A DNA stretch of 15,933 nt from Baffinella frigidus. Lineage: Eukaryota > Cryptophyceae > Cryptomonadales > Baffinellaceae. The position numbers and the translations under genes were made by a program. Below are positions 10,001-15,933 of the stretch, piece by piece. Under the pieces are notes generated by a model. The model had not been told where the DNA came from. It saw only the letters and a program-made list of their open reading frames with translations, and ran no database searches. Location of the stretch: the NCBI GenBank assembly GCA_026770585.1, contig MU646763.1, positions 46,289 to 62,221 of the forward strand, in the 5' to 3' direction. Numbering within the stretch: position 1 is the first letter of the stretch; each line of letters begins with the position of its first letter.

Positions 10001-11950
10001 CTCTAGACTGGTCCCTCCTCCAACCCATTCCGCTACACTGGTCACCCCCCCCAGCCATCCACTACATGTCCCATCAGGGAGCACCACTGAGAGCGCTCGC
10101 CCCCCTCTTGCCAGACTCGCTTCTCAGTAGATCTCGGTAGCGCGTGCTTCGGACCATCAGCCGCCGCCCGCCGCTGAGACGCCGCGACGCCGGAAACAGT
10201 AGCGGTATCTCAGCGGCGGGAGACTGATTGGCGGGTTTGGCTGAGTGGCTGGGCTGCCTGAGTGGTGGAGCTGGCTGATTGGCGGGGCGGCCTGGCGGAG
10301 CTGGTTGGCTAGATTGGTGGCGGGGCTAGGTGGCTGGCTGAGTGGCGAGACTGGCTCACGGGCGCGGGTGGGGGGGTGGGGGGGTAGGTGGGCGGATGCG
10401 TGGCGTGGCTAGGTGGGTGACTGGTTTGGCGGGCGGCAGTGTGCGTGCGCGAAGGGTACACGGCGCTCGCGCTCGGACAACACCTCGACGACCAAGCCGA
10501 GTCCCTCCTCATGTCCGCATTCCACAACGGCCAGCTCCGTACCATGAAGGCCCACTACGTCGCGGAGCACGGGGTAAGCCCTAAACCCTCAACTCTAGAC
10601 CCTGAACCCTAAACCCTAAACCATCAACCCTGAACCTTAAACCCAAACCCTAAACCCGCACCCCTCAACCCTCAACCCTCAACCCTCGACCCTAAACCCC
10701 AAACCCTAAATCCTACACCGTAAACCAGGTGCGGGTGATCCGGCCGCTGAACTACTGCCGGGAGCAGCAGACACGGGAGTATGCGGCGGCGGCGGCGCTC
10801 CCCGTCATCTCCGAGACGTTCACGCCCTAAACCCTGCAACCTACACTCTACACCCTACACCATACACCCTACACCCTACACCCTGCACCCTACACTCTTC
10901 GCCCTACACCCCACACCCTGCACCCTACACTCTACACCCTACACCCTACACTTTACACCCTACACCCTACACCCTTCACCCTTCACCCTTCACCCTTCAC
11001 CCTGTACCCTACACCCTACTCCCTACACCCTACTCCCATAACCCTAAACGCTGACCCCTAAACGCCAACGCCTCACGCCCAACTCATAAAACCTCAAGCC
11101 TCAAGCATCAGGCCTCAAGCCTATTCCTGACGCCTGACGCCTGACGCCTGACGCCTGACGCCTGACGCCTGACGCCTGACGCCTACAGCCTCACACCTCA
11201 AGCCTCAATCATGCAGCCTGAACCCCAAACCCCAAACCAGGTGCCCCGCGTGCTACGAGGCCCCGAAAGAGCGCGCCCGCATCAAAATGGTGCTCGCAGC
11301 GCAGGAGCAGCTCCACCCGGATCTGCACTCGAAGCTCCTCAACGCCATGCTCCCCCTCATGGCGCTCGAGTGCGCGGACGGCGAGGTAAACCTCAAACCC
11401 TAAACCCTAAACCCTAAACCCTGAACCCGAAACCCTTAACCCTCCAGCCTCAAGCCTCAAGTCTCAAGCCTCAGGCGTCAAGCCTCAAGCCTCAAGCCTC
11501 AACACCCAACCCTGAACCCTCAACCCTCAATCCTCAACCCTACAGGCGCCAATCCTCGAGCACCTCCTCTCCTCCAAGCACACGGGCGAGAGCGCGATCG
11601 CAAAGTGGGCTGTCGAGGCGGCCGCGCCGCTCGTCCCCGCCGCCGCGCGCAACCTGAGCGCGGCTGAACAGCTCGCGCCCGCGCGCGGCGTCCGCTTGCC
11701 GCGCCAGGCCATCGCCGGGGGCAAGGTCGTCGCTGCGGGGAAGGTCGTCGCGGAGAAGGCTCCGCGCGCCACCCCCGCCACCGTCCAGGCCGCCGCTGCG
11801 CCCGTACCCGAGCCGCCGTCGCCACCGCCACCGCTACCCACCGCTCCGCCTGGCGTGACGCCACCCGTGGCTGGCGCTGCTCTGGCAGGGCTGGTGGGAT
11901 TGGCGGCAGGATTGCTGCTCCCTGCCATGGTCCGTGCTATGCGCGCGTGA
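5498..11950 (+). CDS. Fusion protein: class V aminotransferase/cysteine desulfurase-like + HMG-like linker + TtcA tRNA thiolase + tail anchor (9 exons)
   Basis: Exons are 5498-6787, 7140-7301, 7605-8702, 9190-9411, 9692-9785, 10440-10573, 10729-10817, 11241-11385 and 11546-11950; 3639 nt, 1212 residues, phases consistent. Residues 1 to about 550 are a PLP fold-type I class V aminotransferase: EHHSN 172-176, Asp249 and SPHKF with Schiff-base Lys284. The CACAG loop (435-439) puts Cys437 where cysteine desulfurases carry their catalytic Cys. A linker includes an HMG-box-like segment. TtcA homology starts in the same exon (KKRVQKAEKKLMHLVGKAI) and continues DFGMIKHGDR, the PP-loop SGGKDS (866-871), CAFCARMKRG (Cys942, Cys945), GQHLDD (968-973) and CPAC (1031-1034); three of these Cys are expected [4Fe-4S] ligands. 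Bacterial TtcA thiolates C32 of tRNA using desulfurase-derived sulfur, so the fusion plausibly joins donor and acceptor enzymes. A proline-rich stretch and a hydrophobic tail (about 1185-1208) end it. The start could lie further upstream if a targeting exon exists. Confidence 0.82.
6788..7139 (+). repeat. Intron 1 of the fusion gene, heptamer array
   Basis: The donor CAG|GTTCACC runs straight into CTCAACCCCAAACCCC units and the array continues to the acceptor CTAACCCAG|G. Units are CCCCAAA, CCCTAAA, CCATAAA and a long homogeneous block of CCCTCAA (about 7005-7105). The intron is 352 nt, phase 0. Practically nothing but repeat lies between the exons. Confidence 0.9.
7302..7604 (+). repeat. Intron 2 of the fusion gene, heptamer array
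   Basis: The donor is CAG|GTTCACC, identical to that of intron 1, and the acceptor is CTCAACCAG|G. The array alternates CCCTCAA and CCCCACA heptamers (a 14-bp higher-order unit). The intron is 303 nt, phase 0. ACCAGGT occurs at both ends. Confidence 0.9.
8089..8340 (+). other. HMG-box-like segment within the fusion protein
   Basis: This part of exon 3 encodes SAFERFARGELLALLKRQPH followed by ASFSDILVIAGEKWRGLSAS and ERERFAHE. The arrangement F..F......L, P-x-A-S-F-x-D-I, G-E-K-W-x-x-L-S and E-R-x-x-F matches helices 1-2 and the start of helix 3 of HMG boxes. The basic N-terminal strand and much of helix 3 are not evident, so this may be a partial or diverged domain. It lies between the aminotransferase and TtcA domains in an uninterrupted reading frame. 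Confidence 0.6.
8703..9189 (+). other. Intron 3 of the fusion gene (not heptameric)
   Basis: The donor is CTG|GTACCT and the acceptor is CCCGGCAG|G; 487 nt, phase 0. It splits the TtcA helix GKAIL|DFGMI, which aligns directly with bacterial TtcA (GEAIADFNMI) without a gap. It includes a CCT microsatellite at about 8871-8895, a short duplication of GTGTAGTGGCCCTC-type sequence near 8775-8825, and loosely repeated TGTCTCTGA/CACTTGG motifs at 8980-9180. Confidence 0.8.
9412..9691 (+). repeat. Intron 4 of the fusion gene: GC-AG heptamer intron with 11-bp terminal direct repeats
   Basis: GCAGGCGATCA occurs at 9408-9418 and again at 9688-9698, spanning both exon-intron boundaries. Excising 280 nt restores the frame YESQ|AIIAQA. 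Within the repeat only a GC...AG intron is possible; no GT donor fits. The interior is CCCTAAA, CCCTTAA and CACCCTA heptamers, with four consecutive perfect CCCTAAA units near 9546-9575. Confidence 0.85.
9786..10439 (+). repeat. Intron 5 of the fusion gene: junction-derived minisatellite and G-rich tail
   Basis: The donor is CTCTG|GTTCTG, phase 1. The acceptor is GGGCGGCAG|TG, one of the few AG|T acceptors here. The first half carries degenerate units of about 30-40 nt (CTCTACACTGGTCC..CCACCAACCCC), the best copy being 9933-9968, which repeats the exon 5-intron junction at 9776-9809. The 3' half (about 10215-10439) is G-rich with GGCTGAGTGGC-like units and has no pyrimidine tract. It also contains a 13-bp inverted repeat (10167-10179 / 10208-10220). 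Confidence 0.7.
10574..10728 (+). repeat. Intron 6 of the fusion gene, heptamer array
   Basis: The donor is GGG|GTAAGC, the most conventional donor in the gene, followed at once by CCTAAACCCTCAA. The acceptor is GTAAACCAG|G. The intron is 155 nt, phase 0, made of CCCTAAA, CCCTGAA and CCCTCAA units. Confidence 0.9.
10818..11240 (+). repeat. Intron 7 of the fusion gene, heptamer array with drifting unit
   Basis: The donor is GAGAC|GTTCACG (phase 2) and the acceptor is CAAACCAG|G. The 7-bp period is kept while the unit changes along the intron: CCCTACA (about 10850-10975), CCCTTCA (10970-11000), CCTCAAG (11090-11120), CCTGACG (at least eight tandem units, about 11125-11180), then CCCCAAA before the acceptor. 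Reading through it would hit a stop immediately (ACGCCCTAA). Confidence 0.9.
11386..11545 (+). repeat. Intron 8 of the fusion gene, heptamer array
   Basis: The donor is GAG|GTAAAC and the acceptor is CCCTACAG|G; 160 nt, phase 0. Units are CCCTAAA at the 5' end, CCTCAAG in the middle (about 11444-11500) and CCCTCAA next to the acceptor. Confidence 0.9.
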
Positions 11951-12327
11951 GGGGTCCCCTGATGGGTTCCCCTGGTGGAGGCTCCTCACTCACTCGCTCA
12001 CTCACTGGGGCGTGCCTCCCGGCTGCGAGAGTGACTGGGGCGCGCCGCATGCGGCGATGGGAGTGTGTACAGTAAACTACAGTCTGCGACCACTTTTATT
12101 GAAGCGTCCGCACTTTCTTCCGTGTACCTCCTAAACTTGACATAGTCTTGCAATGCTTCTTCCTCCCCCAGACACTTCATACGGCCAGGAGGACGGGGAG
12201 TACAGGGTACCTCGCTCATAAGAAACCGCCCCCCCCTAGGACCCTACAGTAGACCTATGCCTAGGGTCCTAAGGTGCTCCTAGGCGGGGGGACGGTTTCT
12301 TATCAGCGAGGTACCCCTGTAGCGAGC
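11951..12327. other. Convergent intergenic spacer
   Basis: This spacer lies between the stop codons of the plus-strand fusion gene and the minus-strand EF-hand gene, so it should hold both 3' UTRs. It contains hairpin element copy 2 (12201-12321). I see no other gene. Confidence 0.6.
12201..12321. mobile_element. MITE-like terminal-inverted-repeat hairpin, copy 2
   Basis: The ends are TACAGGGTACCTCGCTCATA and a matching inverted GCGAGGTACCCCTGTA. The arms continue as AAGAAACCGCCCCCC against GGGGGGACGGTTTCTT, so the arms pair over 30 bp or more. The interior CCTACAGTAGACCTATGCCT and a CCTAGGGTCCTAAGG palindrome match copy 1. It starts six bases beyond the EF-hand stop codon (12328-12330, minus strand), probably inside that gene's 3' UTR. 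Confidence 0.8.
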
Positions 12328-15300
12328 TCAGTATTTGGCCCAGAAATCCTGGAACTCCCCAAGGTCAACTGACCCTCCCTCGTCCGCGTCCACCTGCCGA
12401 ACAGGGGTACCTCGCTCATCAGAAATCGCCTCCTCCTGGGACCTTACAGTAGGCCGGGAGGGGGGTAGGGCTTTCTTAGGTGCGAGGTACCCATGCACGC
12501 CGCACCTCTCTGCGGTCAGACACACGGACTAGACAGCATCTCTCCCCAGTCAGAAAAATGCCTGCCTGCCGTGCGTCGCATCTTCTGTGATGAGACGCCT
12601 GCCTGCCAGGGCTGCTGGCAGACAGCAGAGGCGAGGCAGCACGGGAGAGGCATCCGTCCGGACGGGCAAGGCTCTCTACCAGGGACCAGCGTGGTGTGGC
12701 ATCCATCAAGCGTCATTATCCCCGGATGACTGCCGAGTAGCCTCATACGCCCTACGAGTAGGCTCACACGACTTAGGGCCCTAGGACCTGCCTAGGACCT
12801 ATTCGGGGTCGATTGTGACCCCCTCGCCACTTGAGGGACAGGAATGGTAGGGTCGGGAGGGGGCAGTTCATGCTCGAAGAGGGTCTGCACACGCCTGCGT
12901 GCATGGCATCTATCACGCTCGATCAGACGAGGTGTGTGTGTCGAGGCTCTAAGGGCACCTTGCGTGCGTAAGTGCCCTCAGATCCTAGAGACTGACACGA
13001 GGGTCGAGTGGAGGGGGCAGTACATGCTCGAAGAGGGTCTTGAGTTCGGTGGGATGAAGCCAGATGCCCATCTGGAAGAGCCCCATGGCTAGCTCCTTGC
13101 GGTCGATCGTCCTGCCGCCAGCATCACCACATCAGGAGGGGGTTAGTGCACCGTTCAGGGCGAAAACGTGGGCATCCTGTGCACGATGAACAGAGCCGGT
13201 CAAATACAGGTTCTTCAGCGAGAGGGATACGACACATGATCACCACAGGAGGAGGGGTTAGTGCACCGTTGAGGGCGTGCGCATCACTGTGCAAGATGAG
13301 CAAAGGCGCCATCGCTCGCGGACACACGTGAGGGACAGGACACAGGTTCGAGAGAGTGAGGAGCCGGCAGGGCCACCACATGGGGAAGGATTAGCCAGGG
13401 CTGAACGTGGGCATTCTATGCAATATAAACCGAGGCTCGCGGCAAGGACGCAGGGTCGTGAGAGTGAGGGACACGACACAGGTGTGTGAGGGTGAGAGAT
13501 ATGGCGCAGGTTCCCTTGCACCGCTCAGGACGGGTCAGCATCGCTGTGCAAGATGCGCAGAGGCTCGCGGACAGAACACAGGTTCGTTCGTGTGATGGAC
13601 AGGCATCAGGTTCGAAAAGAGTGAGGGGCAAAGTCGCGAGGCGCGGAGGGAGGAAGCGCGTACCCTCCGCCATCTTTGTCCATCTCAGTGAAGCCAACCT
13701 CTGGCGTGGCAAACTTCTCCTGCCACCCGCACCAGTCCATCTCCCCAGTCAGCACAGCCCCCCCACCCACGTTAGCGCAGCCCCCCTCCCTGATCAGCAA
13801 AGTGCCCCCACCCCACCGGTCAGCGCATTTACCTCCCCCCGGTGAGCAAAGTGCAACCCCCCCAGTCAGCGGAGTTCCACCTCACCATGCCAGCTGAGTC
13901 AGCCCGCCCGCCCGGTCAGCGCAAACCGCCCCCCTCCAGTAAACACAGTGCGTGCACGCTCGGCACCCTGCCTCGAAACATGCCTCGAAACGTGTGGCAC
14001 CCAGCCTCGAAGCATGAGTCAGGCGGGAGACGAGACCTGCATCTTGTTCGTGATGCGCGTGCACTTGGCAGCCTCATTGCCGTCCTCTTTCGGGAAAACA
14101 CGCTCTTCACCTAGACACTCTCCCCGCCAATCGACAGGTCTCGGCGTGCACTTGGCGACGAACCTGAACCAGGCTCAGGCCTCTACTGCGCTGACTGGGG
14201 GAATGGGGAAAGTGCGGGCGACTGAGAGGACAGCAGAGTGCCTCTCCTCAGACCATGGATAGCGACTCCGGGAGGAACCGCAGTGGTAGGGTGGCGCAGT
14301 GCGTGCACACGCAGCACGTGTGTGAGGCGCATGACCCTGGCACGAAACGCTCGTCGGGCGGAGACGAAACCTGCATCTTGTTCTTGATGCGGGTGCACTT
14401 TGCAGCATCCGTCCACTCTGTCTTCACCAGCCACTCCATGTCGTCGGGAATCGACCCTGCCATCCGGAGCCACCCTCAGACACCGCCGACGAGAGGCAAC
14501 GCTCACCTGAGATATGAAGAGGCAACGCGAGGCATCGCTAGCCTGAGACATCGCTACCCATCGCGGCGTCAACGAGAGCCATCGCCAGCCACATACACCG
14601 CTACTTTGCCGAGGAGGGAGTATCAACGCGATGAGGGAGATGGCCACCATGCATGTCAAGTACAATACACGCAGACGCACAACTTTGTGAGGAGGATGCG
14701 TACCCTCCGCCATTCCAGCGCCAACGCAAACCAGAGACACCACCGCTGCGCCAACGAAAGCCAACGCCAACGAGGGAGTGCGAACGTTGGGAGGGACAGG
14801 GAGATGTGCAGGCAGTAAGACCCCTCGTCAGTCCCGGACGCCAACCTGAGGCACCGCTACTCAGCCGCCCTCCGTCGATTCGCGGGGCGAGTATGTAGGT
14901 GGAGAGCATGTGTGCCCGCGAACGGAAGGGAACGAGAGAGCCAATGGAGGTGGGAGGGGGGGGCGCTGGTACCATTGAGGGGGGGGGCAAGAAAACTGCC
15001 GCGGGAGAGAGGATGCGGAGGAGAGGAGGAGCAGCCGCGGGAGATGTGGAGCCTGTGCGAGCCTCGCGTGCACGAGAGCAAGAAACCCCTGTGTGATCGA
15101 GCCTCGCGTGCAGGCGGCACGTAACTCTTGGGCGAGCCAGGGTGCCGATCCAGCGCAAGGACTATAATCTCGGAAGATAACTGAATCTGCTCCTTTTCAG
15201 TAGGAGGTTGAATAGGAGAGATTCGTTAAGGCATAGTAAATTCCATCAGGCCTCCTAACTAAACGAAAACGCTAATTAGGGAACTGAGTGAGGTATCTGT

Positions 15301-15460
15301 CGAGATGAAATACCTGGGTGGGCCTCCTTGGCCTGGGCAATGAACGCGGTGACTGTACTTTGCTCCCGACAGTAGAAGCACGTGAACTCTCCCTTGGTGG
15401 GCACGTCCGAAGACCACCCGTTGGGAACCGACGCGTCCAGCCCGTTGATGGTTTCGTTCA
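12328..15460 (-). CDS. EF-hand calcium-binding protein, 3' part (5' end outside or not recognised)
   Basis: Supported minus-strand exons are 15314-15460, then either 14371-14456 or 14037-14110, then 13664-13740, 13024-13111 and 12328-12393 with stop TGA. Phases match across all these joins. The last three exons encode two EF-hands: loop 1 DKDGGGTIDRKE is rebuilt across an intron (phase 2) and loop 2 DADEGGSVDLGE across the LFEH|VDAD join. Both have acidic residues at 1, 3 and 9, Gly at 6, a hydrophobic residue at 8 and Glu at 12. The protein ends FQDFWAKY. The first exon has a CFYC motif and no recognised domain. No start codon is identified; the exon at 15460 begins in phase 1, so more exons lie upstream, either outside the window or in 15461-15933. 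It probably binds Ca2+; the process is unknown. The exon start at 13740 (AG|A) is less certain than the rest. Confidence 0.68.
12394..13023 (-). other. Last intron of the EF-hand gene
   Basis: The donor is CAT|GTACTG (13023-13022) and the acceptor is TTCGGCAG|G. It carries hairpin copy 3 at its 3' end. At 12857-12886 it has a 30-nt copy, with one mismatch, of the exon-intron junction at 13011-13040. The mismatch changes the copied donor GTACTG to GAACTG. The rest is unique sequence with no gene seen. Confidence 0.7.
12401..12496. mobile_element. MITE-like terminal-inverted-repeat hairpin, copy 3 (shortened)
   Basis: The left end is ACAGGGGTACCTCGCTCATC followed by AGAAATCGCC; the right end is TTTCTTAGGTGCGAGGTACC. 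The middle retains CTTACAGTAGGCC but lacks the second palindrome of copies 1 and 2. On the minus strand its end lies seven bases before the 3' splice site of the last EF-hand exon (acceptor TTCGGCAG|GTG), so its terminal CCCCTGT falls in the position of the pyrimidine tract. Confidence 0.75.
13112..13663 (-). repeat. EF-hand gene intron with degenerate tandem repeat of about 115-135 bp
   Basis: The donor is GG|GTACGC and the acceptor is GCGGCAG|G, phase 2. Roughly four diverged units are visible on the plus strand, beginning near 13121, 13237, 13370 and 13505. Shared parts are ATCACCACAKSAGGAGG, GGTTAGTGCACCGTTSAGGG, CTGTGCAAGATGMGCAGAGG and GACACAGGTTCG-type strings. The unit and its limits are approximate. 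Confidence 0.55.
13741..14036 (-). repeat. EF-hand gene intron with GTCAGC/C-run repeats
   Basis: On the plus strand, about 13743-13940, C-runs alternate with CAGTCAGCRNA / GATCAGCAAAGTG motifs in units of roughly 20-30 bp. The sense (minus) strand is G-rich there. Closer to the upstream exon it has three tandem CCTCGAARCAYG-like units (13972-14012). Because an AG occurs in several repeat units, the exact 3' splice site at 13740 is uncertain. Confidence 0.5.
14037..14110 (-). other. Alternative exon copy 2 of the EF-hand gene
   Basis: The acceptor is GTGTCTAG|GT and the donor is ATGCAG|GTCTCGTCTCC. It starts in phase 1, ends in phase 0 and encodes EERVFPKEDGN then EAAKCTRITNKMQ. Its last part is almost the same as in the exon at 14371-14456. 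Joined after the exon ending at 15314 the split codon gives Gly, as it does for the other copy. It could instead be a relic of duplication. Confidence 0.5.
14371..14456 (-). other. Alternative exon copy 1 of the EF-hand gene
   Basis: The acceptor is GATGGCAG|GG and the donor is ATGCAG|GTTTCGTCTCC. It starts in phase 1, ends in phase 0 and encodes SIPDDMEWLVKTEWT then DAAKCTRIKNKMQ. It joins the upstream exon (AHP plus split Gly) without a frame break. Confidence 0.65.
14457..15313 (-). other. Long intron of the EF-hand gene
   Basis: The donor is CCAG|GTATTT (15313-15312). No exon is recognised inside. At 14480-14800 there are loosely repeated CAACGCRAGGCATCGC / GCCAACGCAAACC motifs. Near 14690-14720, GAATGGCGGAGGGTACGC on the minus strand resembles the 13664 exon-donor junction (GATGGCGGAGG|GTACGC). 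A purine-rich GGGAGGGGGGG tract lies around 14930-15040. Confidence 0.5.
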
Positions 15461-15933
15461 CTGCGGGGCAGGGATGTCGTGAGAGAGGGCCAGATCGAGG
15501 TTGTTGGTGAGGAGTGTCATCTCATCTGCTCTGAGATCGAGGTGACGAGTAGCAACCCTCCGCGCGGCCACCCTCCGCGCAAAGCTTTCCTCCACGACCG
15601 CCACCAGGTATCACACTGACTCACAAACTGCGCCCGTGCTCCTATCTGTATCTGTCTTGGGAGAGATAGGAGTGTCGCATAACACCTCACTGTGCCAGTG
15701 CTCGCCACCGCCTCATTGTCCCTGTGCGCCGATTCCTCCCGCACCACCATCACAACCAACACGAACACGAACAACACTACCAACGCAGAGGGACCGAGAG
15801 CAGGAGAGCGTTCCCTCAGCCAGCCGCGCACCACGGATTGCCGTGCCATGAATGTGTCAATGATCAGTGGAGGTCACATGGTCAATTGGCATGGGAGGAG
15901 CCGCAGTTGCCTCCGGGGGGGGGGGGGGGGGGG
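15461..15933. other. Window end with no supported gene; terminal G run
   Basis: I see no gene here; it may be intron or 5' region of the EF-hand gene. The last 19 bases (15915-15933) are all G, which suggests a sequencing or assembly break. Confidence 0.5.

Noticed and set aside
14037-14163. Longer version of the second alternative exon beginning at 14163 (frame FVAKCTPRPVDWRG...)
   Set aside because: The frame is open and holds a third AKCT-like copy, but its start phase (2) does not match either neighbouring exon unless a different donor (TC|GTCTCC) is used; the 14110 start matches phases better.
14656-14844. Extra EF-hand exon suggested by GGCGGAGGGTACGC on the minus strand
   Set aside because: Only the short junction-like string matches; the upstream frame has no EF-hand or family residues. 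Probably a repeat of the junction or chance.

Overview
The window looks like nuclear DNA from a eukaryotic alga, probably one with a complex plastid of red-algal ancestry. The coding exons are GC-rich, every gene is split by spliceosomal introns, and one protein starts with a signal peptide ending in ALAF/LPG (the Phe-at-cleavage-site plastid signal of cryptophytes, haptophytes, ochrophytes and dinoflagellates) followed by a twin-arginine thylakoid signal. The interstitial repeats are of the TTTAGGG telomere type. I cannot name the genus from sequence alone.

Three protein genes are visible. (1) 663-5095, minus strand: a five-exon gene for a 392-residue thylakoid-lumen class-I-peroxidase-like protein that lacks both catalytic/heme histidines. 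(2) 5498-11950, plus strand: a nine-exon gene for a 1212-residue fusion. It joins a class V aminotransferase/cysteine-desulfurase-like domain, a linker with an HMG-box-like segment, a complete TtcA-type tRNA 2-thiocytidine synthetase domain, and a C-terminal hydrophobic tail anchor. (3) 12328-15460, minus strand, 5' end missing: an EF-hand protein with two canonical calcium loops and what look like phase-enforced mutually exclusive duplicated exons. Genes 1 and 2 are divergent around a 402-bp shared upstream region; genes 2 and 3 converge on a 377-bp spacer that holds a MITE-like hairpin.

The most unusual feature is the introns. Many consist almost wholly of degenerate 7-bp telomere-like repeats (CCCTAAA, CCCTCAA, CCCTACA, CCCCAAA, later CCTGACG and CCTCAAG). 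In every such intron the C-rich strand is the sense strand: plus-strand genes read CCCTAAA and the minus-strand gene reads TTTAGGG on the plus strand. The arrays run up to the splice sites, and the acceptor is typically one unit changed to AACCAG|G. Other introns hold minisatellites or short duplications that copy the local exon-intron junction. A family of about 120-bp terminal-inverted-repeat hairpins (three copies and a fragment) sits in or beside introns.

The exon joins of genes 1 and 2 were worked out by hand. They give uninterrupted reading frames with matching intron phases (1179 and 3639 nt including stops), and the family motifs line up across the joins. No transcript data or database search was available. 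Positions 1-662 and 15461-15933 hold no gene I can support.
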